Source: Undaria pinnatifida (Eukaryota; Sar; Phaeophyceae; Laminariales; Alariaceae). Taken from it: 64,000 nt of DNA. A program made the translations under genes and the position numbers. Shown piece after piece: positions 10,657-25,600 of the stretch. The stretch's first letter is position 1, and each line of letters begins with the position of its first letter. Below the pieces are notes generated by a model. It did no database searches. It saw nothing but the letters and a program-made list of their open reading frames with translations, and was not told the origin of the DNA. Location: contig JABAKD010000017.1 of the NCBI GenBank assembly GCA_012845835.1, positions 8,980,942 through 9,044,941 of the forward strand, read 5' to 3'.

Positions 10657-13600
10657 GTAGACACACAATCCAGTTGGATAGTACTTTTACGAGCAGCCCA
10701 CTGAGAATATTACCGTGCATTCTCTTACGAAATTGCGTCGACCGCAGGGCGCGAACCTGTGCATGAAATCACACTGCGCCTCAAAGCAACGCTACCGTAA
10801 TCATGGTACGATCGGGATGTATGGCACCGTAACTTGCCGAAGGAATCACCCCTCTATAGCGCATCCCTCTATAGTTCATCCAATCAATGGCTGAGATCCT
10901 CGAGTAAGGAACCAGCGGTTAAAATAGTCTGACAATTTCACGAGGACATTAATTTGACCGGGATTAGGGCGTAGAAGGGTTGGTCGAATTGCGCGAACTA
11001 ACGCCTTGGAAGTCATGTTTGGGTGAGAAGTTGAGCCCCTCATGTTTACAGGAGGTGAGAGACTTCCGCTTCCCCCGTACCAACCGATGAGTCGAAGCTC
11101 CTTGCTTTTGTAGACTTTAGATTGTATTGTATTGTATTGTCTATTGTATTGTCACCAACTCCGTCTGCGATAGGGGGAGCGGCTGATGTTTCTCAAGATC
11201 CTCCCGTGAGAAACTCGAGAAAATCTCGCCTAAATTGCGATTATGAGAAACAAATGTGCCCTCACCCCCTTGAACCAACCCCACTGGTTAAGAAATACAC
11301 GCGTACAACGAACTCTGTTGTTGTGATACAGATTTAAGACATTGAGTAATTTCCATGACTGAGGGAGACGACAACGTAAATCACGAACACGAGTTCATTT
11401 CTCGCCCTCCCTGTTACCCGCGTCCTATGAACATTGATGATTGATGCCGGTTCTGTGCACCATACAACGTCATCCGTGACATATGCTACGTGGCTGTGCA
11501 ATGCGTCGCGTGCTTCCGAGAAGGTGGTCGTGGACCGCCGTGCTGGCTCAACTTCTTCTCAAGGTACGCACGAAGTGTACTCTGAACGTTGACGTGCTGC
11601 TAGTTTCTTAGGGTGTAAGCACCGGTTAGCTGCCGATTGTTAAGGTGTAAACGCGACTTTTCCTACCGATGTTTTGGTTCTAAACATCGAATTTACTGCC
11701 AGGGTTTCGGTCCAGCCGCACACGAAATGAAGGTCGCCCCCCCTCCCCCCGACCCATCTCCAGAGGGTATTGTAGGAACACGCGATGCACTTTTGCCTGC
11801 CCCGGTCGTGACTCGATGTCGCTGCAGCAATCGAATCTGGCCAAAAGTCTTTCGAATGTTTGAGGCGCGTTAACCTCTGCTCAAGGTATACGTGCTCTAA
11901 GAGCGTATTTGTGCTTTAATAGCGGGCTTGTGTAAGAGTTTTCAGGATCTAACCGCGGATTTGATGTTGGTGTTTCGGTTTCGGGTCTTCAAAGTAAATT
12001 TGCTGCCGATGTTTCGGTCAAGCCACACGCGAATATTTACCCACCTCTTCTGCCACACGCGCCATCGGCAGTGGATAGTGTGGGAGCAAGGCATACATAC
12101 ACTGTTTCTTACCCCTGATATGACTTAATGTCTTCGCAGTAAGCGACTTTCGCCGTACTGCTTTCGAATTTTTGAGGCGTCAACCTCTGCTCAAGGTATA
12201 CATGCTCTAAAGGCGTACTGTAAATAGTGTTTTCTGTCCAGTATTCGGTTCAGCCGTAGGCGCACAATGTCACCCCTCAACTCCATCTGCAGGGGCTAGG
12301 AACACGGAGGATTTCCCGATCCCCCCCCTCTCACCGCCCTTACCCCCCCCCCACCTGGTGCTCGTCTTCGTTGTTTTTTTTCTGGTCTGACTCCACAATA
12401 ACACCCTTGCTCTACGGTCTGGCATTTCGACTGTAATACGTATACATGCTGTGTGCCATATAAAATAAGAAATTATACCTACACGCCCTTGATGGTATTG
12501 TCTATGCCCTGACGGTGCAACTACGTGCTTGCTGTGCATTACGTAACGACTGACTTTGTAGCCATGCGTACGCATGCTGCACGTGTATGACAGACGCGGG
12601 GGGGTCTCGGTCGAGCGGCGACTCCACGAAGACAGGAAAGCAACCCAGAGAAGCGAGAAAAAAAGTTTCATGGGTATCAGCGGGGGTCACCGTTCGCGAC
12701 ACCGCGCCTTTCACCACCATACGGCCTGTCAACAGCAGGTATTCATATTACAGTAGTGTTCCTTCTATAGTGCCCGTTTAGTAGTGCGGGTTGCCCACTA
12801 CAATGCCTGTGGAATCGGCTGGCATGGTTTCACGGGTAACAGCGGGGGTCGCCATTCGCGACACCGCGCCTTTCACTACCATACGCCCCGTCAACAGCAG
12901 GCATCGTTACTACTAGAGTAGCGTTTCTTCTATAGTGCTGGTCAAGCAGTGTCGTATGCCCTCTATAATGCCTGTGGAATCGGTTGGCACCCATGGTGGG
13001 AACAGCCAGTACTGGGAGTAGTGCTGGTCACCTCTACAGCAGCGCCGTTATTTCCAGCTGGTACGGACCGGCGCTCTATTGCGCCAATCGAGTAGCGCCG
13101 GTTGCCAACTAGAATGCCTGTGGAATCGGTTGGCACCAATGGGATTATCCAGTAGTGGAGATGGTGCTGGTCTCCGTTACAGCAAAGCCGGTATTGCCGG
13201 CTGGCACGTACCGGTGATATACGTATAGTGCAGGGCGAGTAGGGCCGGTTGCCAACTGTAATGTCTGTGGAATCGGTTGGCACCGATGGGAACAACGGGT
13301 TGTAGGAGTAGTGCCGGTCGCCGTTACAGCGCCGGTTTGTCCGGCTGACACATAGCGAATCTTCGACGGAATTGGTAGTGCACTTTTTCCTGCTCCGCTG
13401 TCTGAGGCGTACGACTAGTGTCAGCAACGTGTGATTATTCGTTTTTTTTTGTGTCCTAAACCCCTGTCCCCAACATTTTATCTGCTTATGTGTGCCCCCT
13501 CCCCCCTCCCCCCTTACCACTACACCCTCGCCTCCCGGCCCCGGCAATTCCACCCCGTGCGAACAGCATCATCTGCTGTTCATCGAACGGATCTATTCGG

Positions 13601-16600
13601 GAGTGGTCATTGGCGCACGAGGCGAAGAACACACGTTTTCTCGCGCAGATGTGGGAGCACAACGGCTACGTCACAGATGTGGTGAGACTTGTTTTAGTAT
13701 GACCAGTGCTTCTTCACCTCACTGAACGCTTGCAAGCATGAAATAGCTGTTGTGCTGTTGCACTGGCGCAACGACCGGGTCGGAGTTGCGCAACAGCCGG
13801 TGGAAGGTATGCTTTGCGCAGTGAAACACATATACCACCCAGGATAACCCGGGTTTCACGCATCGCACTGTTTTCGCCGGCATCGAAATAATGTTGTGCT
13901 TGTTATATTATCTTGAGGGTGTTGCTATGTATCTCACACTTATTTTCGGTAGAGGTGAAACATTCATTTTTGGCGTGCGAGATATACCTTGATGGACGTC
14001 AATAGAACGTTTTCGCACTGCATAATAGTACATTTCGGAGAAGCGCGGTAAACTAGGTTTGGAGTGTTTGTGTAACACGACATCTGCTAACACTGCCAGC
14101 TTATGTGATAGGCGAAAACTACATCTGCCAGTATCGCTAAGTGTTCGTACCGCTCATGGAACTTGAAAGCATGTATTGTGGACCTTGGCAATTGTGTTCA
14201 CGTCAAAAGCGTCGGGAAATGAGTCCTTAACGGGGAAAAGTACGCTGCCATTGGTATAGGGCCAAGTGTTCCACACTAAAACCTGGTATATGTATGTTGG
14301 TGTTGAACAAGGCAAGTTACGGGAATTTTCTGTCTGCCACGGGGTGAACGTGCTGTCTCCGGACACGTTTGCTTTCTGTGCTTGGCAGGCGTTCACAGCA
14401 CCCTCTGTCGGGTACTGCAAAGCTCACGGGGCTCCGGCGCACTCGTGCTACATGTACTCGGTGTCAGACGATAGATACCTCAAAGTGAGTCGGTAGCCGT
14501 TAGACACATTCCCACATCGGGCTCATCCCGGTCAACAGGGTAGATCACATTTTCTACGTCGGGCTGGTCCCGATCTAGATCGCATTCCCACATCGGACTG
14601 ATCCCGATCTTGGTCACATTCCCACACCGGACTTATCTTGATCTTGATTGTCTAGGTGGTGTAAACGTGCTCGTAATATCTTCGGATCCGGTGCGATTTT
14701 ACAGTAACGGCTTGTTGGATTGGTTTGGTTTAGATCCCGAACCCGTGAGAATATCGGGGGGTCCCGTTTCCTACTGTACTTAATTTTTTTCTTCCTGGCC
14801 CTCAAGGGCATTACCATACCACTTCGACCCCTCCCCCCCCCCCCCCGCTTTCCGCTGGCCATCTGGACGCTTCGTCGTGCCTTGTCTCCGTCGGCAGGTT
14901 TGGGACCTGGCGACAAAAGAATGTCTACATACTGTAAAACCCGAAGTTAAAAACTGTGGAACGGTGAGAAAAAGCCTCATCTCAATACAAACCGGGTTTC
15001 ACCCCCGATCGTAGTAGCCCCTCACGATACTTGCATCCGTTTCACATGCTCTATTTTGTGGTGCGGATCACCCTATCATCCTAACCTGAACCCTAGCCCT
15101 GAGTGATACAAGCAACACGATGCCTGCACGATGCCTGCACATGGTGGGTTCCGAGGTTAAAAGCTGCTGAACGGCGAGCACAAGGCCTCCTTCCTGTACA
15201 CCGGGTTTCACCCCCAATCGTTGCCAGCCTCCGCCACCATGTTTGCATCGGTTTCACACGTGTATACTGTTAAGTTCTCCACTTTTCCTCTCCAGCTTAA
15301 CTGCACTATTATCAACAACGCTTTCGCGACAAGCTGCTTGGGATTAGTGAAATAAATATTTTGCATCCGCAAAATGGCGTCGGCGTGCCATGACGCGTGC
15401 AACGATAGAGGTATTGTTCTTTTTCAAGGCTTTTCACGGGTCATGGCCCAGCCCGCTGGTCGAGTGAGGAGCTCTTTAACATTTCGCGGGCCACGTCGAG
15501 TCGGGTCAGGAGGTGTTCCGAACCCTCATGGTGAGTAGGGAGGCTTTCAAATATCGCGAGTCGGGCAGGGTCACCCTGACACGATCCAACCCGCGCGGGT
15601 TTATTCGACCCGAGAAACGCCCTGCAGGGTTTGGCCATATATGTCTGGCTGACGGGGTTCCCCCACGGCCGAACTACCCCGTGCCGTTACATCTCTTACA
15701 TCTCTATAATATCTTCGTTAATACTTGTCCACCAACAGCAGGCCATGACATGTTTTTAGCGGGTTCCGATCTTCCGTATGACATGTGATCAAAATCGCTG
15801 TTTTGAGTCAAAAAAAGGTATTGAACTCCTTAAGCAAAGAGCCTAGGGGAAAAATCTACGCGCACCTCTGTCGTAGTGCTTGTCCTGTGTCGCGTACTTT
15901 GAATGGTGTGCGTCGTGGTGGGAAACGATAAGATGGTTTCAGCGTCCGTTATGTGCAGCCGAAGTCTGTGGCGAAGGCGGACTTCCATCTTTACGCTGAG
16001 AGCGCCGGGGACCGTGTCGTCTTATATACCCGACGGAAAGAATGTTTAGTGTTGTCTCGTTCTGTATGGCGGGGATCATGGACTATTTCGGCTTTATCTT
16101 GTGACGAAAATATAGAAAGACACCTTAGCTGTGAGATCGACAACTTCGTCAAAACGTTTATTTACAGCCTGAGCCCTTTGTTTGGCTGTTTCAGTCTGTG
16201 TCAAGCCGGATTTCCACCGTTACACCGGGAGCAGCAACGGCCGCATAGTCTCTACCGCTATGCTAGCTCGGATCTGCTCGTACACCGTAGTAGGCTCGCT
16301 ACAAAGGTTTTTTTTTCCTGTGTTCCATGCAAACGTCGAGTCAATCATGGTTAACTTCCAATGTATGGCACTGCAAGGTCTTAATCTATAGACTAGTCTA
16401 GTTTCTTAACATCACAATATAATGGATTCGGCGATATTTTGTTTTGCAGTTGCAGTCTGTGGCGAAGTCGGACTTCCATCTGTACGCGGGGAGCAGCAAC
16501 GGTCGCATCGTGGTGTATGCCCTAGGAAGGGTGTGCCAACGACCCGAGAAGCATCGGTGCCACTTGCACGAGGAGCCGCAATGGTTCTGCGAGCAGGTGT

Positions 16601-19600
16601 GTGTTTGTGTGTGTTTGTGTATGTTTGTGTGCCTGTGTATTTGTGTGTGTTTGTGTGTATTTGTGTGTGTTTGTGTGCATTCATGTGTGTTGTTGTGTGA
16701 TTGGGTGTGTGCGTATGCGATTTGACATCTCAAACGTTATTTCTGCCGTTTGGCATCCAGCACATCCAGAGCCCACGACGGTTGGTCATCCTAAAGAGAT
16801 GCCCTGTGGCCATAAACTGGAGACAGCGATATTCATCAAAACCAAAACAGACTCCGTTTAAAGTGCGCCAGCCACACACATTTTCCCTAATAAACGGTGT
16901 TGGTTACATGCAAGAAATCATGTAACCCTCCGAAACACAACCGTTTTGGCAATACGTTATTGCATGCACAGAGTATGTTTGTGTCGGCCCAAAAGGTGTT
17001 GTCCACTCAAAAGGTTTTGTCCGCGCAACATTATTTCTTAACCCTTCAAGTGGTTTGTCCACAAACGGTTTTGGCAACTTAGTAATCGTTTGAGAAGTGT
17101 AGTAACACTGCTGTGTATCCTTTTGGAGCCTAGGTCTAGCCACGGAGACACCACCGACCCTCCCCCCCAAAAGAAAACGTAAAAAAGCGCAGTTTTTGCT
17201 AACCGCGTAGTCCAGCGGTAGAAGTACAGCAGTAACAAAAACGTTGGTATCGTTCAACTCCCTGTACCTTGGCCTTGGAAGTTATAAGTTATAAGTTGTG
17301 AGGCACTGAACATGTCACCGCTCTATCTAGCAGCCCGTGCTATTCCATGTGGCCGGTACTGTAATGGCTGTGGGTTGTATCTATTCGAGCTGCAGTGTTG
17401 CCTTTGAATGCTCAAAACGGCTAACAGAACACACGCATGATATCAATGATACTATACTGGTTCTGCGAGCAGATGCGTACGTCTGTAGATTTCAATTTGT
17501 AATTCTATCATAACTGGTATGTGCAGGTTAGGATCTGTGGCTTCTCGCCACTTGCCAAGCCCTCTCTGCCCAGTTTGTTGCGATAATCCTAATATCCAAA
17601 GATTCAAAGATCCAAATATCCTTATCAAGTAATACTAGCAAAATATCCAAGCACCCAAATAGCAAATTTCAAATATCCCAATATCCCAAACACCGAAATA
17701 TAAAATCCGAATATCCAGTACTTCCTAAATATCCCAATAAAGCAGTACCAAGTATCCAAAAACGGTCAAAATATCATAATATCCCACTGCTGGATCCAAA
17801 CGTCGAAATATCCAACGACCACAATCGGTCATCTCACGGTAGGCGTTGCACTTGTATGATTGCGCCAAAACGCTTCTGGCCGGTTGAGCTTCTTACGTGA
17901 AGAACTAACGGCTGGTGTTTGAATTTTACGAGTATAGTTCGTTTTAGGAGTAGGGGACACAAACTTGGTCGGGTTGCCCGAACGAACGCCTTCGAAGTCA
18001 TGTTTCGGGTGATGGTAGATGTTGAGCTCTCTCATGTTAGGAGCTCAGGAACTTTCTGCTGCACCCCCGTCGTGGGATGGCTCCAATGTCAACATACAGG
18101 CAGTATACACGTGTTCAAACAGCACCAAAGTCCAGAGATCTACCAGCAGCATGTCGTAGGTAGGTTAAGAGATCTAGGCAGATCTAAGCATTGGACAAGG
18201 CTACGGAAGGTGGCGCACGTTTAGGGTGATATGCTTGAACGGCGCAGGTAGGCCGATGCCTTCCAGGCACGCCACAACGTATGTGGGCACATGGATAGCT
18301 CCGCCGCAGGCGATTTTGTTTGGATAGGCGCGAAGAACCAAAAGTGCCTGAAATACCTAAACGCGCCTTGAACGCGCCTATCTAACTATGTAAAACGCCT
18401 TAGAACACGCCTTGGACATGCCACAAGCGTTTTGAGCGACCTGTGGCACATCATACACAAATTTCAAGTAGTAATCTTGCGGAATAAATGCCCACCACAT
18501 ACCGTGGACCCCTTGTTGTCTAATTGTGGGAGCTCTAGACCAACGGCGTTAGTCGCAGTTGCCGGGAAGACTCTTACGATTCTCATTTCGTTGCTCTACG
18601 AAAAAGAGGCACTGCAAGCTTGAAAGCTGCGCTTCAGGCACTCTTTCAGAAAAGAGCGTCCAGGCATTCGTTGGCCCTTTTCCAATTCCTGAATGTTGTA
18701 ATCTAATTCCAAGTATTTTGTATCAATAACTTGGCTGAGTGTTTTCTCTATAATGGGCGTGAACTGCTGTTAATAAAAGGGTCTTTATGGCTAGCGCTTA
18801 GCGTATGGTGTCGCTATGCCCTGGTATAACTTGGCTGAGTGTTTCTCTATAATGGGCGTGAACTGCTGTTAATAAAAGGGCCTTTATGGCTAGCGCTTAG
18901 CGTATGGTGTCGCTATGCCCTCGTATGGTCTCACTCGGCAGTTGCTGCAGTACTGTTGTGATACGATATCACCGAATACATCCTGTTATGGATACCAGCA
19001 AAGCTCTCGGGGCGTGTGCTGTCAGCTGTGGCAGCAGAAATACAACGACGCACTCTATAAAAGCACATCCCAAACATCCCGTTTTCCCGTATATTGGGCG
19101 TTCCAGACCTACGGTGTTATTTTCGGCTGCCTTTCTTTGAGCTTTAATGCCATTTTTGCGTGCCCTTTGTTGCCCGACGAAAGATAGGCAAGGTAGGCAC
19201 GGAAACAGTGCTTTATTAGGAGAAAAGGCTGACGAGGCATTATTTATGGATAGCTTACAGGCATGGGCTACGCTCTGGGCCACTCGCGCGAGGAGCTATC
19301 CCACATACTTGCAACTCGTACGGAGAAGTGTATGTTTTTGTCTTTCACGATATGCACCACCACATAGTTGCTGGTTTCGCTGTGCGCAAACTCAAGTCCT
19401 TCAAGTCCGTTATCAAGTGCCATACAAGACGACTCGCGCTGGTTACGCAGACCCAGTAGTCATAACAGGTATACATAGAGTCTATAAGGGCTCCGCATGG
19501 GTGCCGACATACGCCGGCACCCATGCTTCGGATAGGGCAGGGCAGCACTTCGAATTGTTCGATTCAATACTTGGTATCATAGAGCAAAAAAAGTCACCAC

Positions 19601-22600
19601 ACACAATCATAGTCTGCGAGTACAGTATGTTGGGTAATGCCAAGAGTTCCATATAGACCAACAATCATAACAATGTACTACTGTTAATAGCTACTCTTTT
19701 TTACGTGAATCTGATTCCGAGCTTCATTCATCAGATTTCGATCGGATAAATCCGAGCACGCGCCGGCTGACCTTTTAGTGAGGCGACGAAACGTGTGGAG
19801 TGCATTCCTCATGATATTTTTACTCATTCATACACCCGGGGCCAGCAAGGTGACTGACCATGTCCGCTGCGTGTGAATAGTGAAGTTGTACATGAACCAA
19901 TTTCATAGTACAGCAGTCAGTCCAGATGGAGTCGATCGGTGCAACTTGCTAGGGTATCGTATTATTACAGCAGCAATAATACACTTCACTTCTTTCCTTT
20001 TTCCAGATGGAGTCGATCGGTGCAACTTGCTAGGGTATCGTATTATTACAGCAGCAATAATACACTTCACTTCTTTCTTTTTTCCCATCCCATTTAATGT
20101 AATGCTCGCATTACTCTCGCCCTCCCAGTAGTATAACTTAGATCCGGGGTCATATAGCGGGCTCCCCTCCCCCCTCCCCACTACGGTACCTGCCCTAATT
20201 TTTATCGCGAGAAGAATTCAGCATTTTCTTCTCTCGTCGATTCGCGTCGATTTGTACCTACCCACGTTGCTCGGCGATTTCAGCAGTTAGTTGATGCTTT
20301 TTTTCCCATTTCTTTCTGCTAATAAATAAAGCCAACAAAGCTCACAACGGTGGTTACTTAAGTCAAGGACCAACGCTAGTATTTAGTGGTATTCGAGTGT
20401 AACCCCGCTAGACTACCGGCGCGACCTGCTCTATATCACTCACTGCCCCGGTGGACGTATCAGGTTATATCCTCGAGCCTGGTATTATAAGTCAGCTTTG
20501 TGGGTTCGAATCCCCCCGAGTGCGTACTCGTACAAATTTTCGTCTTGTGCACAAATTGACGTGCGGAAAGCGCGAGAGCGTGAGTTAGCAACACTCGATG
20601 AAAAATCGACGATGATGAGTGGGTGCTGAACCCTATGCGCCAAAACAAAAGAAGGCAATAACCGGGGGCGGGAAGGGAAGGACGACAACTGTGACCACGG
20701 CTTATATGTCCAGAAGCTGAAAAGTAGAAGTGTGCCCAAATAAAAAAAAAAACTAGAAGAGATTATCAATCAGCAATCAAGGAGCACGTCAAGTACGAAG
20801 CAACACAAACTTACTTGTCAGTTACTTACCAACACGACCGCTTGCACTTGACCGGCAAACGACCACAGCAACGGAGTCAGGGACCACAGCAACACCAAAG
20901 CACGCCATTCACACACATTTCTCCAAGGAGTCTTCTCGGGGAAAAAAAACACTAAACAATACGATACGGGGACAAATGCATGCCACCACTGGTTTCTTCC
21001 GTGGATACTGTCTACTTACTACCACCTTCGAGTGGCGCAGCTTAACAACAGGACAGAAGGAACTTGTATTATACAACCCTCGAGGCCCCGGGGACGCAGC
21101 CACTCGCAATGCTGATATGTGGCTTTTCCTGGCGCAGTAATCGTAATCACCATTACCTCCTCTTCGTTTAGTCATGCGTGCGCTTGCCACGTCTATATCC
21201 ATGAATGTATGTACGTGTGCCTATCTAAATTCAATAAACATATGCACTACTACTATGATCCCTACCGCAGTACAACCACGGGGATTTTTTTGCAGTATTA
21301 TTATTGTTGTTTGGGGACAAAATATGACGCCAAGATAGAAATAATGTCTTGCCAAGTTTTATGTTGTCAACCTCTCCATACATCAACATCCGAACAATAA
21401 CTGGAGAGTACCGTTCAAAATACCAATTTTTGCGCGCTTCTCGCTTGGACGGCGGCCGTTGAACAAATGATGTAACCGAGAAAATGCTACAGCACTGCCC
21501 ACTAAGCTAAACTTAATCACGTGGCTCAGTAGCTCAGTGTGTACTGCTACTTCATATGTATACATATGTTAAACTACCAAAATAACCGATCATAATGTCG
21601 TCAGCGGGCACGCTTGAAAAAGGCAAATACGAAATCGGTGAAAATCGAATTCACGACACATAGCACTACCCACTGTCACTTGACTCAGTAACTCTCACAG
21701 TGAGTGGGTTATGCAAAAACCAACCAAATATGTTTTCGAGTTCGTTAATCAATTCTCCCCGACTTCGAAAGAGCGATCTCCGGAGCTATCCCCTCTCCAC
21801 ATACTACAGTTAGTATTACCTAGGAGAACACTAGCAACTGTCATAACCATTCATAATGTCTCCAGCGCGCACGCTCCTGAATAGCAAACATGATCTGGGT
21901 GAGAATCGCACTCACGACACGTCCGTCGTTGGTTATATAGCACTATACCCACTGAGCCGAAAGTAAACGGCACGACGCACAGCAGTAGTAGCTACGATAG
22001 GGCAAGCGCTTGGAGGCGGCCATGAAAAAAGCATCGTCGGGAAGAAATTTATAAGCCAATTTGGAAACTACGCCAATTTGGAAATGTTGTCCCTTATTTA
22101 TTCGTTCAAGCTCTACATATGCCAAGATCCAAGAACAGCTCGGGCGTATACCGCACAAAATACAAAAAAGAACGTACTTCTCGCTTGTCTCGCTCAGCGT
22201 CTATCCGCGTTCACGTCGATGTGCGGAACGGATACTCTAATGCGAGGGGCGTTGGAGCCGCCCCCCAAAGACGGCGCTCGAACGAAGCCATTTGACCGAG
22301 AATTCCAGTCCCGAGAATCGCATACTCCTCCTGCAGACGTTATTTGCGTAATAAGGTCGCGCAAAAAAATGGTTTTGAGCCTATCTATATCGGGTTGACG
22401 TGCAGACCAAGCACGTTAAAAATGATAAACATTTCAACAGCGTCAAACGCAGTAATATAAAAAGACGAATTAAAGCGATCTACTACCGGTATAACACGCG
22501 TTCTTCTGGGCGAATCATGTTCGTCTTGCAGCCTTTCTAATCTTCTTGCATGGCATTCTTCAGAACTACTCGCAATTCCCCGTGTTTATTCGTTCAAGCC

Positions 22601-25600
22601 CTGCAGACGTCAAGCAAAACAACCGCAATTTGGCTAAGTTACTTGCATAATAAGTCGCGCCGAAAACCTTGTCAAAGCCTACTATGTAAGCTCGCAATTA
22701 TTTACGCGCTCGCAATTCGGCTGGTCATTTGCATCACGTACGTTATCTAGGGATTTTTTATTTGTTTATGAAGGGTGTCCGTCTAGAATTTTCTTTCCTA
22801 AATAAAGTTGTATCCCCGCCTTCGTTCCAGGCCGTAGGGAACCTTTCGAAGATGTCGTAGTATATACGTGTACGAAAAGCACGTCATCGCTCACGCGTTA
22901 TTTGTTTATTTCTTTTTGTAGGTTGTCCATCGATGTTGTACGTTGTTGTTGGCGCGAACCCAATAAATATTTAATCAGATTTGTTTTTTTCATGTGCGTA
23001 TTCGCCGGACGTTATACACATTCTTCACAGCTCCACCTTCCTGCAAACGTTATTTGCGTAATAAGATCGCACAATAAAACGATTTTGAGCCTATATCAGG
23101 TTGACGTGCAGACCAAGTACGCTCGAAATGAGAAACACTTCAACAGCACCAAACGCAATAATATAAAAGGACGAATTAGAGCGATCTACTACTGGTATTA
23201 TAACATGCGCTCAAACCCTGCAGACGTGAAGCAAAACAAACGCTCGAGAGTATACCACCGCAAAATTCAAAACTTTAGCAACCACCTACCTTACGGAAAT
23301 GATTCCAGTTTTGGAAATTATCCAGACGCTATCACCGAAGCCGCAAGATTACTTCCTCAAAGTACAATATTTTTGCAACTTCTCCCTTGTCTCGCTCAGC
23401 ATCCATCCGCGTTCACGTCGAGGTGCCCAACGGATGACGAAGGGCGAGGGGCATTGGAGCCGCCCCCCGAAGACTTTTACGTGTTTCATTCGTTCAAGCC
23501 CTGCAGACGTCAAGCAAAACAAACAAACGCTCAAGCCCTGCAGACATCAAGCAACACAAACGCTCGAGAGTATGCTACCGCAAAATTCAAAACATTGCAA
23601 CTACCGTTTGGAAATGATGCCAATTTTGTAAATCATCCAGGCGCTGCAGGCGTCTAGATACATCCAAAATCTTAAGAATTCCCCCTCGACATCAATATTT
23701 TTGCAACTTCTCGCTTTTCTCGCTCGGCATCCGTCCGCGTTCACGTCGAGGTGCAGAACGGATATGGCAGGGCGAGGGGCCTTTGAGTCGCCCCCCGAAG
23801 ACGGCGCTCGAACGAAGCTTTTTGACCGAGAATTCCAGTTCCGTGAATCGCATGCTAGAGCCGAGACGAAAAAAACTCCTGACCGAATTCCCGAAAAATA
23901 GAACGATAGTGTATATATTTTTATCCTTACTATATAATACGTTAACGTCGTGGTATTAATAGTGACGTTTTTTGGATTTTCAAAATATCTTGGTTATAAC
24001 GCCCCCATCAGAAAGCTGCGACTCCCGAGCTGCTCTCGGCCTCCCGCGGCCTCGATGTGCCGCCACGTTCCATCCGCACAGACAGCAGCACTATGACGAA
24101 AGAACGGGCGCCGGTGCTCCACCGAACGGGCGTCGGTGCCCCACCTTGGCGAGGGGGGAGCGTGGAAATCGCCCTCCCGGGGCCGGCTCGCTTGGCCCCC
24201 GGCGTGGCGGGGAATAGTAAATAATTTGCAATTTCCGCCCAGCCCGAGAGCATTGTAAGGGTCATTTCTAACGACACTTTTTTTAGCAAGTTTCTTGCCA
24301 ATTTGCAAAGTTTTGGAAATTTGGACTTGCCAAAATAGCAAAAACTTGCGAAAGGTTTTTTCGGATATTTCCGTTCCGCTTCGTTGGCAATTTTTTGGAA
24401 AGTGAGACTTGCCATTTCATTTGCCATTTTAGGCCATTAACGCCAACGCAAGGTTGTACAAACCCGACCACCCCACGACGCCCGACACTAGACTTGCTCT
24501 AACTTCTGTAACAGCGGGAGGTACGGAGGATACACGTCATAGATAGCAGCTATGACAGGGCTGGCAATACTGGCCGTGAGGCCCGCATGGAGGCCACACG
24601 GGCATTTTGAGCGGATGCTGAAGCATCATCGCAAACAGCAGCCGCCCCAGCTTTTCCCAAGCGAATGTGGCCGGGCTGGAAGGACTACCAACCTCTGAGG
24701 TGCATGGACTGTGTCTGGGGTCCTTTCTGCGCCAGCTTACTCCATAGAGAGCGTCGGGGTGCCGTTGGCTCCCTCCTGCTGCTGCTGTGAGGGGTTTGAA
24801 TAAAATCTGACGGCGTTATGATGAGAAACTTGCCAAATATCTCTAAAAACTTGACAAATGTGCAGTGTTTCGCGTTAGGAAGTTTTGTCGTCTTTTTGGA
24901 AAGTATTGCCAATGTTTTCTCCCTTCTGCTGATTCTGTGAGCGGTTTGAATAAAATCTGAGGGCGTTATGATGAGAAACTTGCCAAATATTTCCAAAAAC
25001 TTGCCAAATGTGTAGTGTTGAGAAGGTTTTGTCGTCTTTTTGGAAAGTGTTGCCAATGTTTTCTTGCCAAAGTTGCAAGATTATTGGCATTTTGTTTGGT
25101 TTTGAGAAACGACTCTAACCAACGAAACGGCTGCTGCTCGCCTGTCAGGTGTATTGCTTTACGTACTGTTGCATTGCTGTACTGCAGTAATGGGTAGGTC
25201 CGTGGGTGAATGGTGGGTGGTGGGTGGGTGGTGGGTGGTGGGTGGGTGGTGGATGGTAGGTAGGTGGTGGATGGCGGCTCGCTGCACTACCGTGCTGCTG
25301 TATGTAGTAAAGGTTTGGTCGGTGGGTGGGTGTAGGGTGCACTGCGTCGTCCGTGGTGCGTGGGTGGGCCGTTCCGTACGTGGGAGTCTTTTTTCGTCCT
25401 GTGGTAGATAAACCTTTTTTGTTTTTAAAATACCGACCCCCACTGACTGGTGCTTGGGAGTACCACCGTCCCCACTGCTGCACTCCTCTCTGTCCTTTAC
25501 TACCGTGCGTACTGCTGCACTACCGTGCTGCAGCCGTTATTAATTTGTTTTTTTAGTACTTGCATACAGAGGATGATACAGCACCCATTTGATTTTTCCC

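Noticed and set aside
12963-13553. 196-aa minus frame
   Set aside because: It follows the 147-165 bp tandem array; its internal repeats mirror the DNA units.
20500-20530. Functional tRNA gene
   Set aside because: A good B box is present, but acceptor and anticodon stems do not form; a SINE-like head fits better.
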